A stretch of 31,878 nt of DNA from an uncultured Brachyspira sp. (GCF_934747485.1 NZ_CAKVGN010000031.1:1-31878), one strand, 5' to 3'; shown: positions 16,801-25,507, counted from the first letter of the stretch. Numbers and translations: made by a program. Notes: generated by a model not told the origin, from the sequence alone.

Positions 16801-18285
16801 TTACATAGCCCAGCCTCTTGATCTTTCAACAGCTTTTTTCCAGCCCATATATTTTTTATTTCTCTCTTCTTCTGAAAGCGAAGGTGTAAACTCTCTCTCC
16901 AATTTCCATTTATTAGATATTTCATCTTTATCCTTCCAGAATCCTACAGCAAGCCCAGCTAAATAAGCAGCACCCAAGGCAGTAGTTTCAGTAATTTGAG
17001 GACGAAGAACATTTGTATTAATAATATCCGCTTGAAACTGCATTAAGAAATTATCTCTGCAAGCTCCGCCGTCTACCTTTAATGAAGAAAGCTTAACACC
17101 GCTGTCTGCTACCATTGCATCAATTACATCTTTACTCTGATAAGCAATAGCTTCTTCTGCTGCTCTTATTATATGGCTTCTATTAACCCCTCTTGTAATA
17201 CCTACTAAACAGCCCCTCGCATACATATCCCAATAAGGAGCACCAAGCCCTACAAATGCCGGTACTAAATAAACTCCGTTTGTATCTTTTACTTTGGTAG
17301 CAAAATATTCAGTGTCTTTTGCATCATGAAGAAGTCTTAATTCATCACGTACCCACTGTATAACAGCACCAGCTATAAATACAGAACCTTCCAAAGCATA
17401 TTCAATCTTTCCTTTATATCCAATTCCTATAGTTGTGATTAGTCCATTCTTACTTAAAATGAAGTTATCTCCAATATTCATTAAAATAAAACTTCCTGTA
17501 CCATAAGTATTTTTTGTATCTCCCTTATTAAATCCAGCCTGTCCGAATAATGCAGATTGTTGGTCTCCTGCTATTCCTGCTATAGGAACTTCTTTTCCGT
17601 TAATATTAGCATATCCATAAACACATGAAGAATCTTTTACTTCCGGAAGCATGCTCATAGGTATATCTAATTCCCTTAAAATATCTTCGTCCCATTTCAA
17701 GTCTTTAATATTATATATCATAGTTCTTGATGCATTAGTATAATCAGTAACATGCACTTTTCCGCCTGTAAGTTTCCACACAAGCCAAGTATCTATTGTT
17801 CCAAATAATAATTCGCCTTTATTGGCTTTTTCCCTTGCACCAGAAACATTATCAAGTATCCATTTTATTTTAGTTCCTGAGAAATAAGCATCAACAACCA
17901 AACCTGTATTTTCTCTTATATATGCATCAAATCCTTTTTTCTTAAGTTCATCACAAATAGGAGCTGTTCTTCTGCATTGCCAAACTATAGCATTATAAAT
18001 AGGCTCTCCTGTATTTTTATCCCAAACAACTGTAGTTTCTCTCTGATTTGTAATGCCAATAGCTGCTATTTCTTCAGGCTTAACACCGGCAATCTGTATA
18101 GCTTCCTGTAAAACTCCAAACTGTGTAGCCCATATCTCAGAAGCATTATGCTCAACCCAGCCTTCATGAGGATAAATTTGTGTAAACTCTTTTTGTGCAA
18201 CTGATACCATGTTTTGCTCATAATCAAATACTATAGCCCTGCTGCTCGTTGTACCCTGATCTATTGCAACTACATATTTTGACAT
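16801..18285 (-). CDS. glpK: Glycerol kinase
   Basis: GlpK phosphorylates glycerol with ATP. This 494-residue FGGY kinase has the first phosphate motif IDQGTTSSRAIVFD at the N-terminus, the glycerol/ATP segment GDQQSALFGQAGF, and the C-terminal GGACRDNFLMQFQADI block; the length is typical. It is 23 bp after glpF, with a clear ribosome site AAAGGAG, and followed by the glpA-like gene. Confidence 0.97.
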   Translation of the reverse strand: MSKYVVAIDQGTTSSRAIVFDYEQNMVSVAQKEFTQIYPHEGWVEHNASEIWATQFGVLQEAIQIAGVKPEEIAAIGITNQRETTVVWDKNTGEPIYNAIVWQCRRTAPICDELKKKGFDAYIRENTGLVVDAYFSGTKIKWILDNVSGAREKANKGELLFGTIDTWLVWKLTGGKVHVTDYTNASRTMIYNIKDLKWDEDILRELDIPMSMLPEVKDSSCVYGYANINGKEVPIAGIAGDQQSALFGQAGFNKGDTKNTYGTGSFILMNIGDNFILSKNGLITTIGIGYKGKIEYALEGSVFIAGAVIQWVRDELRLLHDAKDTEYFATKVKDTNGVYLVPAFVGLGAPYWDMYARGCLVGITRGVNRSHIIRAAEEAIAYQSKDVIDAMVADSGVKLSSLKVDGGACRDNFLMQFQADIINTNVLRPQITETTALGAAYLAGLAVGFWKDKDEISNKWKLEREFTPSLSEEERNKKYMGWKKAVERSRGWAM

Positions 18286-18308
18286 GATTATTAGTCTCCT
18301 TTATCTTA

Positions 18309-19046
18309 TTATTTAGAAAGTATATTCCCTATTGTAACATCATAAACAATAGCTCCAAAAATTCCGCCGAATATAGGACCTATTATTGAAACAATCCAAA
18401 TATTGCCTGCATCTGCAAATCCATTGTTTTGAAAACCAAGTAAAACACTAAAAAGTCTAGGAGCTAAATCACGTGCCGGATTAATAGCGTAACCATGCAT
18501 AAACCCAAACGAAATACCTATAGCTGCTATTATAAAGCCTATTATTATAGGACCTAAATTAGCACCAACAGGAGCATTGTTAGCATCTCCTACAGCAAGT
18601 ATTAAAAACATTAATATAAATGTTCCTATAACTTGATCTATAAATACATATAAAAAACTTGGAACTGCTGGAAAACTAATGAATACTTGAGCAGTACTTT
18701 CAAAATTAGGATCAACTTCTATCCATTTTCCATAATAAACAGCAAATACTATAGCAGCCCCTATAAAAAAACCTATCATTTGAGCTAATATATAATACCA
18801 TACTTTAGACCATTGGAATCTTCCCGTTGCAGCTAAAGCAAGCGTAATAGCAGGATTTAAATGTGCCCCGCTTATTTTACCAGAAACATATATACCAAAT
18901 GTAACGGCTAATCCCCAAGCAATATGTATATTTATAGGAGCTGCATTTTTCCCTATAACCATAGATGCTGCAGACCCAAATCCAAATAATGCTATAAAAA
19001 TAGAGCCTATTATTTCTGCTAAAAATTCAGATTTTTTAGTATACAT
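18309..19046 (-). CDS. glpF: Glycerol uptake facilitator (aquaglyceroporin)
   Basis: A 245-residue MIP-family channel with six membrane helices and two half-helices bearing NPA boxes: N64-P-A in GAHLNPA and N189-P-A-R-D in AINPARDLAPR. The Asp after the second box is the marker of glycerol facilitators as opposed to water channels. It leads the transport end of glpF-glpK, 39 bp after rubrerythrin. The ribosome site is GGGGAT. Confidence 0.95.
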   Translation of the reverse strand: MYTKKSEFLAEIIGSIFIALFGFGSAASMVIGKNAAPINIHIAWGLAVTFGIYVSGKISGAHLNPAITLALAATGRFQWSKVWYYILAQMIGFFIGAAIVFAVYYGKWIEVDPNFESTAQVFISFPAVPSFLYVFIDQVIGTFILMFLILAVGDANNAPVGANLGPIIIGFIIAAIGISFGFMHGYAINPARDLAPRLFSVLLGFQNNGFADAGNIWIVSIIGPIFGGIFGAIVYDVTIGNILSK

Positions 19047-19085
19047 AACATATCCCCATAATCTATATAATTATTATATTTATTG

Positions 19086-19583
19086 TTAATTTATACCGCC
19101 TACTCTATACTGCTCGCATACAGGACATCTTTTTGGTGCTTTACTCTCTGTGTGTATATATCCGCATTTTTGACATTGCCATTTTGGTGCCTCTTTACTT
19201 TTATCACCTAAAAAACTTTCAAACATCTTTTTATGACCTTCTTCTATTTTTGCTACATGCTCAAATAGTATTGCTATGTCATTAAATCCCTCTTCTTTTG
19301 CAGTTTTTGCAAAGTTTAAATACATTTCTGTAGATTCATAAGTCTCTCCTGCAATTGCATCTTGTAGATTTTCTTCTTTCGATAATATTCCATGATAACG
19401 CTCAAACCATAATTTTCCATGTTCCTGTTCATTTCTCGATGCCTTCTCAAAAGCTAATGCTAAACTCTCCATTCCATCTTCTTTTGCTTTTTCAGCATAG
19501 TATATATATTTGCATCTTGCCATTGCCTCTCCAATAAAAGCTTCCTTCAAATTCTCACTAGTCTTTGAGTTTTTTAAATCCAT
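19086..19583 (-). CDS. rbr: Rubrerythrin
   Basis: A 165-residue non-haem iron peroxidase. The N-terminal ferritin-like four-helix part has the di-iron ligands in GEAMARCKYIYYAE, RNEQEHGKLWFE and a second EEGHKKMFE motif. The C-terminal rubredoxin-like iron site is C137-x2-C140 and C153-x2-C156. It reduces hydrogen peroxide in anaerobes using electrons from rubredoxin or similar donors. It stands directly upstream of glpF on the same strand and may start that transcript. The ribosome site is a strong AGGGGGA, and a perfect 14-bp palindrome (19601-19614) lies just upstream. Confidence 0.94.
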   Translation of the reverse strand: MDLKNSKTSENLKEAFIGEAMARCKYIYYAEKAKEDGMESLALAFEKASRNEQEHGKLWFERYHGILSKEENLQDAIAGETYESTEMYLNFAKTAKEEGFNDIAILFEHVAKIEEGHKKMFESFLGDKSKEAPKWQCQKCGYIHTESKAPKRCPVCEQYRVGGIN

Positions 19584-19827
19584 ACTATTATCCCCCTAAA
19601 AAATATTAATATTTCATATTTAATAGTATAGAAATTTTATTATCGAAATAAATATTTATAGATAAAAAATGATTTTCTACTCCCTTTTATTTCTATAAAA
19701 AACAAAAACTGTTAAATACATATTATTATAATATACTTTATTTAAATAAAATTAAAACAAAATAATAATAAATATATATACCATCTCTATATATAATAAT
19801 AATAAAATAATTTAAAAATTATACATT

Positions 19828-19983
19828 TTATAAATTTTTATGGACTTTATTTCTCTTACAGCAGCATTTCTTAGATTCTCCAGAACAGTTACATTCTTTC
19901 TTTACTATTTTCTTTCTTAACGAAAAAAACATTATAATTATTGCTATTAGTATTATTATGGGTATTGCTATTAAATCTATCAT
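19828..19983 (-). CDS. FeoB-associated Cys-rich membrane protein, 51 residues
   Basis: A short frame between rubrerythrin and serS. It begins MIDLIAIPIIILIAIIIMFF, one membrane helix, then a basic stretch SLRKKIVKKE, then a Cys cluster CNCSGESKKCCCKR with five cysteines (residues 31-42). This is the plan of the small FeoB-associated Cys-rich proteins that sit next to ferrous iron transporters and may handle Fe(II) or help assemble the transporter. No feoA or feoB is in the window. An AAGGAG ribosome site (20000-19995) is 11 bases before the ATG, and a TTGACA/TAGAAT promoter with a palindromic operator precedes it. The size, ribosome site and promoter together make a real gene likely. Confidence 0.75.
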   Translation of the reverse strand: MIDLIAIPIIILIAIIIMFFSLRKKIVKKECNCSGESKKCCCKRNKVHKNL

Positions 19984-20001
19984 TATTAAATATGCTCCTT
20001 A

Positions 20002-20040
20002 TTTGTTAGTATATTCTAACAAAATATCAAGGCTTGTCAA
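20002..20040 (-). promoter_or_regulatory. Promoter and palindromic operator of the FeoB-associated small gene
   Basis: On the - strand TTGACA (20040-20035) and TAGAAT (20018-20013) are 16 bp apart. The -10 lies within a perfect inverted repeat, TTTGTTAG (20002-20009) and CTAACAAA (20016-20023) with a 6-bp centre. The inner half-sites GTTAG/CTAAC resemble DtxR/IdeR-family iron boxes; that link is an inference. Confidence 0.65.
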
Positions 20041-20078
20041 TATTTAAATAAAATTTTTACAATATTAATAATAAACAT

Positions 20079-20106
20079 TTTACTATTTTTAAAATAGTAG
20101 TATAAT
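20079..20106 (+). promoter_or_regulatory. Promoter of serS with a central palindrome
   Basis: TATAAT at 20101-20106 with a weak -35 TTTACT at 20079-20084 (spacing 16). A perfect inverted repeat, TACTATTTT (20081-20089) and AAAATAGTA (20091-20099), fills the space between them and could be an operator or a chance AT-rich palindrome. Confidence 0.5.
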
Positions 20107-20137
20107 TAACATAAATTTTTATTTAAGGATTTTTATT

Positions 20138-21418
20138 ATGATAGATGTAAAATTAATAAGAGAGAACATTGAATTAGTAGAAGAGAATTTAAGAAAGAGA
20201 AGGAGTAAAGTTTCTCTTGACAAATTAAAAGCTTTAGAACATGAGAGATTAGACCTTTTAAAAGAAGTAGAGCAAGACAGAGCTAAAAAAAATGAATCTT
20301 CAAAAAAAGTCGGTGAATGTATGAAAGCCGGCAAAAAAGAAGAGGCAGAAAAAATAAAAGAAGAGATGAAAACATTTACTGAATCCTTAAATAAAAAAGA
20401 AGAAAAATTAGCAGAATTAGAAGAGGCAGTTAATAACGAAATACTTTATTTGCCTAATATGCTTTCTGAAGATGTTCCTGACGGCGATGATGAGAAGGCA
20501 AACAAAGAGATAATAAGATGGGGAGAGCCGCGTAAATTTGATTTTGAAGTAAAGGACCATGTGGATATTGCTGTAGGGCTTGATATACTTGATATTGAAA
20601 GAGCTGTAAGAATGGCAAGAACTCGTTTTTCACTTATGAAAGGGAAAGGGGCAGCATTAGAGAGAGCATTGATTAACTTTATGCTTAAGAAACACACAAG
20701 CGAGCATGGCTATACAGAATATGTGCCGCCTATGCTTGTTAATGGCAGAACTATGACAGGTACTGGTCAGCTTCCAAAGTTTGAAGAAGATTTATTTAAA
20801 ACTACAGATGACCCTGCTTTATATCTTATACCTACTGCAGAAGTTCCTCTTACAAACATATATAGAGAAGAGATTATACCTGAAAATATGCTTCCATTAT
20901 ATTGTACTGCTTATACACCATGTTTCCGTTCTGAGGCTGGTTCTTATGGTAAGGATATGAGAGGTTTAATAAGACAGCACCAATTTGATAAAGTAGAACT
21001 CGTAAAAATATGTGCTGCTGACAAATCTAAAGAAGAGCATGAGAAAATGCTTAAAGATGCTGAGAGTATTTTACAGGCATTAGAATTACCTTATAGAGTA
21101 GTCGTTCTTTCTTCTGGGGATATAGGAAATGCTGCTTACAAAACTTTTGATATAGAAGTTTGGCTTCCTTCACAAAACATGTACAGAGAAATTTCAAGTG
21201 TAAGTAATTGTTGGGATTATCAGGCAAGAAGAATGCAGATGAGAACAAGAAGAAACGGTAAAACTGAATTAGTACACACATTAAACGGTTCTGGTATTGC
21301 TGTTGGAAGAACATGGATTGCTATACTTGAAAATTATCAGCAAGCAGACGGAAGCGTAATAATTCCAGATGCTTTAAGACCGTTTACTGGTTTTGATAAA
21401 ATAGAAAAGGTTAATTAA
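20138..21418 (+). CDS. serS: Seryl-tRNA synthetase
   Basis: SerS charges tRNA-Ser with serine. The 426-residue protein has the N-terminal coiled-coil arm (residues about 30-100, rich in Lys and Glu) and class II motifs: motif 2 CFRSEAGSYGKDMRGLIRQHQF and motif 3 GSGIAVGRTWIAILENYQ. TAEVPLTN marks the serine/ATP pocket. The start has AAGGA upstream and its own promoter. Its stop TAA overlaps the ATG of the next gene (TAATG), so the two are translationally coupled. No T-box or other leader was seen. Confidence 0.97.
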   Translation: MIDVKLIRENIELVEENLRKRRSKVSLDKLKALEHERLDLLKEVEQDRAKKNESSKKVGECMKAGKKEEAEKIKEEMKTFTESLNKKEEKLAELEEAVNNEILYLPNMLSEDVPDGDDEKANKEIIRWGEPRKFDFEVKDHVDIAVGLDILDIERAVRMARTRFSLMKGKGAALERALINFMLKKHTSEHGYTEYVPPMLVNGRTMTGTGQLPKFEEDLFKTTDDPALYLIPTAEVPLTNIYREEIIPENMLPLYCTAYTPCFRSEAGSYGKDMRGLIRQHQFDKVELVKICAADKSKEEHEKMLKDAESILQALELPYRVVVLSSGDIGNAAYKTFDIEVWLPSQNMYREISSVSNCWDYQARRMQMRTRRNGKTELVHTLNGSGIAVGRTWIAILENYQQADGSVIIPDALRPFTGFDKIEKVN

Positions 21419-21744
21419 TGCCGTCATCTAAAGACTTTCTTAATATAGTATTAAACAAACTAGATTCTTTAGATGATATTAATTATAAACAGATGATGGG
21501 GGAATACATAATCTATTATAACAAAAAAATAACAGCTTATGTATGCGATAATCATCTTTTTATAAAGTCTACTGATAAGGCAAAAACTTTAATAAAGGAT
21601 TATATATTAAAGCCGCCTTATGAAAATGCTAAAGATATGATATTTATAGAAGATATCAATAAATATGATGATGATTTTTTTGAGCATTTATTCAAAGAGA
21701 TTTATGATGAACTTCCTTCTATAAAGAAAAAAGCTAAAAAGTAA
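21418..21744 (+). CDS. TfoX/Sxy N-terminal domain protein
   Basis: A 108-residue protein matching the TfoX_N domain alone: MMGEYIIYYNKKITAYVCDNHLFIK is broken by family-typical residues (KQMMGEY and FIKSTDKAKTL), and the conserved PPYENAKDM follows. In gamma-proteobacteria TfoX/Sxy activates competence together with CRP, but stand-alone N-domain proteins in distant bacteria have no known role. The ATG overlaps the serS stop codon, and a terminator follows at 21763. The C-terminus is Lys-rich. Confidence 0.85.
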   Translation: MPSSKDFLNIVLNKLDSLDDINYKQMMGEYIIYYNKKITAYVCDNHLFIKSTDKAKTLIKDYILKPPYENAKDMIFIEDINKYDDDFFEHLFKEIYDELPSIKKKAKK

Positions 21745-21762
21745 AAAATAAATAAAAACATT

Positions 21763-21800
21763 AAAGTGCAAATCCTAAACAAGGTTTGCACTTTTTTATT
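21763..21800 (+). terminator. Terminator of serS-tfoX operon
   Basis: AAGTGCAAA (21764-21772), a bulged T, CC, then GG and TTTGCACTT (21785-21793), followed by a T run. A related hairpin at 30201-30236 has no gene before it, see findings. Confidence 0.8.
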
Positions 21801-21821
21801 GTAATAAATTTTCTAATATAC

Positions 21822-21909
21822 TAACGCACGGTTAATGAAATTTTTTCAATAATTTAAACTAAAATTTAATATTATTCAATATTAAAAAATTTATTCTGCG
21901 TACGGTTAT
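21822..21909. repeat. MITE-like intergenic repeat, copy A
   Basis: Begins TAACGCACGGTTA and ends near CTGCGTACGGTTA (21896-21908), with an AT-rich interior. It matches copy D at 30076-30164 at both ends and for about 30 bp beyond the right end. Confidence 0.65.
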
Positions 21910-21957
21910 AGTAAAGCAGCAACAAATAAAAACTTAAAATATATTTTTAACTTTGTC

Positions 21958-22184
21958 TATTTTTTATTGTTCTTTTTCCACCCTTCGCTTTATTTTTATT
22001 CAACTTTTTTGTCGCTCAAAAAAGTTGCAAAAAACGCAAGTGCTTTAGCTTTGCATGTTTGAAATATATTAATATAAAATAATATCTGATTTTGGATATG
22101 CTTAAAAGCTAGTTTTTTTAATGCAATTCTTTTGGTTCTTTTATACCAATAAAAGAACTGGGGGTTCGGGGGCTAGTCCCCGAG
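21958..22184. repeat. Mosaic intergenic repeat, copy 3 (different tail)
   Basis: Contains the hairpin CAACTTTTTTG/CAAAAAAGTTG (22001-22027) and TGCAATTCTTTTGGTTCTTT (22122-22141), both matching copy 1 at 3584-3699 in reverse orientation. Instead of the tandem GTCGC units it ends in two hairpins: GTTCTTTTAT/ATAAAAGAAC (22135-22158) and TCGGGG/CCCCGA (22166-22183). It lies in a 640-bp gap between converging genes that holds no coding region. Confidence 0.65.
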
Positions 22185-22290
22185 AATAAAAAATATAAAA
22201 ATATTTTTTGATAGATTTCAAAATTTTTAGTGTATATTTAAACAATAATTTTTTATCAATTTTTTCCCGCTGCAAAAATGAAAATTTCTT

Positions 22291-22375
22291 TAACGCACGT
22301 TAAACGACATTTTTAATATAAATTGATTAATTAATATTATTTTTATTATATATAAAAATCAGCTAACCGTGCGTA
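22291..22375. repeat. MITE-like intergenic repeat, copy B
   Basis: Tips TAACGCACGTTA (22291-22302) and TAACCGTGCGTA (22364-22375) are inverted repeats around an AT-rich core of about 60 bp. It ends only eight bases beyond the stop of the oppA-like gene. Confidence 0.65.
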
Positions 22376-22383
22376 TAATAAAA

Positions 22384-23991
22384 CTATTCTAAATAAGCAT
22401 TGAAAAATCTATATAACCCTTGAGAATCATATTCAACCCCTTTTAATTTTGGTGAAACTAACAATGCTTCAGAATAAAAATATATAGGAATAACAGCATT
22501 ATCATTCATAAAAATATCTTCTGCCAAATGAAGAGCTGGCATTCTTATATCATTATCTTTGTTTGTTGAAGCAATATCAATGTATTCATCAAAAGTTTTA
22601 TTTGAATATGAGCCGTAATTGTTTGGGGCATCACTTTTAAATATGTTTAAAAAGTTAATAGGGTCATTATAATCAGCATACCACAAATAAACAGCTAAAT
22701 CAAAATTTCTATCATACATGTTTTGAAGATAAGAAGCCCATTCATGCTTAACTATTCTTACATCGATGTTTAAATTCTCTTTAAGCATGCTCTGAACAGC
22801 ATCAGCAATGTTTATATCAAACTCCCTTGTAGCTATAAGCAAATCAATCACAGGAAAGTTTTTGCCGTTTTCGTATCCTGCTTCGGCTAATAATTTTTTG
22901 GCTTCTTCTAAATTTGCCTGATAGTTTGAAGATACTATATAATCTCCTCCTTTTTTTCTAAAATCACCGTCAATGTCATTGATTCCATAAGGCACTAAAT
23001 TTCCAGCAGGACTTTCACCGCATTTAGTAATAGACTTTACTATATATTCTCTGTCAATGGCTAATGATAATGCCCTTCTTATATTTACATCTTGTAATAC
23101 TTTTTTGTTTAAATTGTATCTGTAATAATATGAAGCAGCAACTGGAACTATATGAACTATTCCTTTTTCTTTTAAAGTTTCAATATTATTTCTAGGAAAA
23201 GGTTTAGCGAAATGTATATTTCCATTAAGCACTCCTGCAAGAGAAGTATTAGGTTCTTCCATTAAAATAAATGTTAATTTGTATGGCTTTATGTTTTCAT
23301 TGTTCCAATAATTAGTATTTCTTTCAAGTATTATACTTTTATCAAAATTTCTTTCTGTCATCTTGAAAGCACCGTTTCCAATATAAGTTTCAGGCTTTAA
23401 AGTCCATTCATCGCCGTATTTATTTACTATATCCTCACGTACAGGATAAAACGGAGGATAAGCAGCTAACTCTAAAAAGTACGCAGTAGGACTATTTAAT
23501 TCTACTTCAAATGTGTAATCGTCTATTGCTCTAACACCAAGCTCTTCTATAGTTTTTTCTCCGCTTATAACATCTTTGGCATTTTTGATTACTTCAAAAT
23601 AATAGCTATATTTATTGGCAGTTTTAGGATCAACAGCACGCCTCCAAGTATAAACAAAATCACGTGATGTAACATTTTTTCCATCGCTCCATTTAGCATT
23701 GCTTCTTATATGGAAAGTATATATATTTCCTTCTTCATTTATATCCCAGCTTTCAGCAGCCCCGCCTATTATTTTATTGTTTGCATCTTTTTTGGTAAGT
23801 CCTTCAAAAGCATGAAGAATATATATCATAGTAAGATTATCAGTGTTTAAAGTAGGGTCCATAGTCAAAGGTTCAGGTGCCAAATTAATAATTATTTCAT
23901 TAGCGGCTGTTTTTATTTTATCTTTATTTGAACATGATAACATCATAATCGAAAGTATTAGCAGATTGATAGTGATTATTTTTTTTAACAT
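22384..23991 (-). CDS. Oligopeptide ABC transporter substrate-binding lipoprotein (second OppA-like)
   Basis: A 535-residue SBP_bac_5 protein with a lipoprotein signal ending MLSC (Cys20). The same family blocks as at 1815-3404 are present: APEPLTMDPTLNTDN, AESWDINEEGNIYTFHIR, AKWSDGKNVTSRDFVYTW and NIRRALSLAIDREYI. It binds peptides for import in the periplasm or on the membrane surface. No permease or ATPase gene accompanies it. It lies downstream of bioA on the same strand but beyond a terminator, with ribosome site AAAGGA. Differences from its paralogue are concentrated in the binding lobes, suggesting other peptides are recognised. Confidence 0.93.
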   Translation of the reverse strand: MLKKIITINLLILSIMMLSCSNKDKIKTAANEIIINLAPEPLTMDPTLNTDNLTMIYILHAFEGLTKKDANNKIIGGAAESWDINEEGNIYTFHIRSNAKWSDGKNVTSRDFVYTWRRAVDPKTANKYSYYFEVIKNAKDVISGEKTIEELGVRAIDDYTFEVELNSPTAYFLELAAYPPFYPVREDIVNKYGDEWTLKPETYIGNGAFKMTERNFDKSIILERNTNYWNNENIKPYKLTFILMEEPNTSLAGVLNGNIHFAKPFPRNNIETLKEKGIVHIVPVAASYYYRYNLNKKVLQDVNIRRALSLAIDREYIVKSITKCGESPAGNLVPYGINDIDGDFRKKGGDYIVSSNYQANLEEAKKLLAEAGYENGKNFPVIDLLIATREFDINIADAVQSMLKENLNIDVRIVKHEWASYLQNMYDRNFDLAVYLWYADYNDPINFLNIFKSDAPNNYGSYSNKTFDEYIDIASTNKDNDIRMPALHLAEDIFMNDNAVIPIYFYSEALLVSPKLKGVEYDSQGLYRFFNAYLE

Positions 23992-24030
23992 GGTTTGTTC
24001 CTTTTTTAAATTTTATTTATTATTTTTTAT

Positions 24031-24062
24031 AAAAAGCATACTTCACCTTACGTTTAAGTATG
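24031..24062 (-). terminator. Terminator of the biotin operon
   Basis: On the - strand CATACTT (24062-24056) pairs with AAGTATG (24043-24037), followed by CTTTTT (24036-24031). It lies about 60 bp after bioA and 40 bp before the oppA-like gene. Confidence 0.65.
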
Positions 24063-24119
24063 TTATTTATCCCAATTGATTTTAGGTTTAAATAAAGCAT
24101 ATTGTAAAAAGCTTAAAAT

Positions 24120-25466
24120 TTATGAATCCGGCAGAATATCATTTATAGATGATACACATAAATCAACAGCCTTATCTATTTCTTCTTCATTAATTATTAA
24201 AGGCGGATTAAAATAAATAACATTTCCCAAAGGTCTTAATAATAAACCTTTTTTAAGTGCTTTTTTATATATTTGATAACCCATTCTAAGCTTAGAGTCG
24301 AATCCCTCTTTTGTGTTTTTATTAACAACTAATTCCATAGCATTAATAAGCCCTATATTTCTAATCTCTCCTACATTTGGGTGATTGAGTAATTTCTCTT
24401 TTAATTTGTTATTTAAATATTTAGCTCTTATTTGTGCTTTGTTTATAATATTATCTTCTCTTAAAACTTTTTGCACAGCTAAGGCAGCAGAACAGCCAAG
24501 AGGATTTCCGCTGTAAGTATGACTATGCATAAATGCTTTACCTTCATTATAGTCAGCATAAAAAGCATTATATATTTTGTCTGTAGTTATTGTTATAGCC
24601 ATAGGCATATATCCGCCTGTAAGTCCTTTAGAAACACACATTATATCAGGACTTATGTCAGCATGGTCGCAAGCAAACATTTTTCCAGTACGTCCAAAAT
24701 TTGTAGCTATTTCATCAACGATAAAAACTACATTATATTTATCACAAATCTCTCTTAATTTTTTTAAATATAAAGGAGGATATATTCTCATTCCTGCACT
24801 TGCCTGAAGCAAAGGCTCTACTATCACAGCACAAGTCTCTTCTCCATATGTTTCAAATTTTTTCTCAGCATCTTTAAAACATTCACATTTGCAAGTATCT
24901 CTATTTTGATTATATTTGCATCTGTAGCAGTCAGGTGCCTGAATATGTATAGTGTCCATTAACATTGGCTTGTATATTTTTGCATATAAATCCAAACTTC
25001 CAACTGATAATGCCCCAATAGTTTCACCATGATAACCATCTGTAAAACACATAAATTTTATTTTTTTAGTGTTTCCTGTTTGATGCTGATATTGAAAAAC
25101 CATTTTTAATGCAGCCTCTATAGATGAAGAACCATTATCAGAAAAATTGAATTTAGTTAGTCCTTTTGGAAGTATCTTTACAAGCTCTTCGCATAATTGA
25201 ATAGCCCCTTCATGTGAGAAATTAGCAAATATAACATGTTCTAATCTATCAAGCTGTGCTTTTATATTGGCATTTATTTTTTCATTGCAATGTCCAAGCA
25301 AATTGCACCACCAAGAACTTACTATATCAATATACTCTTTTCCCTCTTTGTCATAAAGATATATTCCTTTTCCTCTCTCTATAATAATTGGAGGAAGCTC
25401 CTCATAATCTTTCATCTGCGAGCAAGGATGCCAAATATATTTTAAATCTTTCTCTTCCAATGTCAT
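24120..25466 (-). CDS. bioA: Adenosylmethionine-8-amino-7-oxononanoate aminotransferase
   Basis: BioA converts 7-keto-8-aminopelargonate to 7,8-diaminopelargonate with PLP and S-adenosylmethionine. The 448-residue class III aminotransferase begins with IWHPCSQMKDYE, typical of BioA, and has the PLP-anchoring K280 in CVSKGLTGGYMPMA and the IVDEIATNFGRTG block before it. A Cys-rich insert around residue 180 (CYRCKYNQNRDTCKCEC) is a feature of many spirochaete and clostridial BioA proteins. It is the last gene of birA-bioB-bioD-bioA, 41 bp after bioD, with ribosome site AAGGA. Confidence 0.95.
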   Translation of the reverse strand: MTLEEKDLKYIWHPCSQMKDYEELPPIIIERGKGIYLYDKEGKEYIDIVSSWWCNLLGHCNEKINANIKAQLDRLEHVIFANFSHEGAIQLCEELVKILPKGLTKFNFSDNGSSSIEAALKMVFQYQHQTGNTKKIKFMCFTDGYHGETIGALSVGSLDLYAKIYKPMLMDTIHIQAPDCYRCKYNQNRDTCKCECFKDAEKKFETYGEETCAVIVEPLLQASAGMRIYPPLYLKKLREICDKYNVVFIVDEIATNFGRTGKMFACDHADISPDIMCVSKGLTGGYMPMAITITTDKIYNAFYADYNEGKAFMHSHTYSGNPLGCSAALAVQKVLREDNIINKAQIRAKYLNNKLKEKLLNHPNVGEIRNIGLINAMELVVNKNTKEGFDSKLRMGYQIYKKALKKGLLLRPLGNVIYFNPPLIINEEEIDKAVDLCVSSINDILPDS

Positions 25467-25507
25467 AATAAATCCTTTATGTTTTTATAAACTATATAAA
25501 ATTAATA

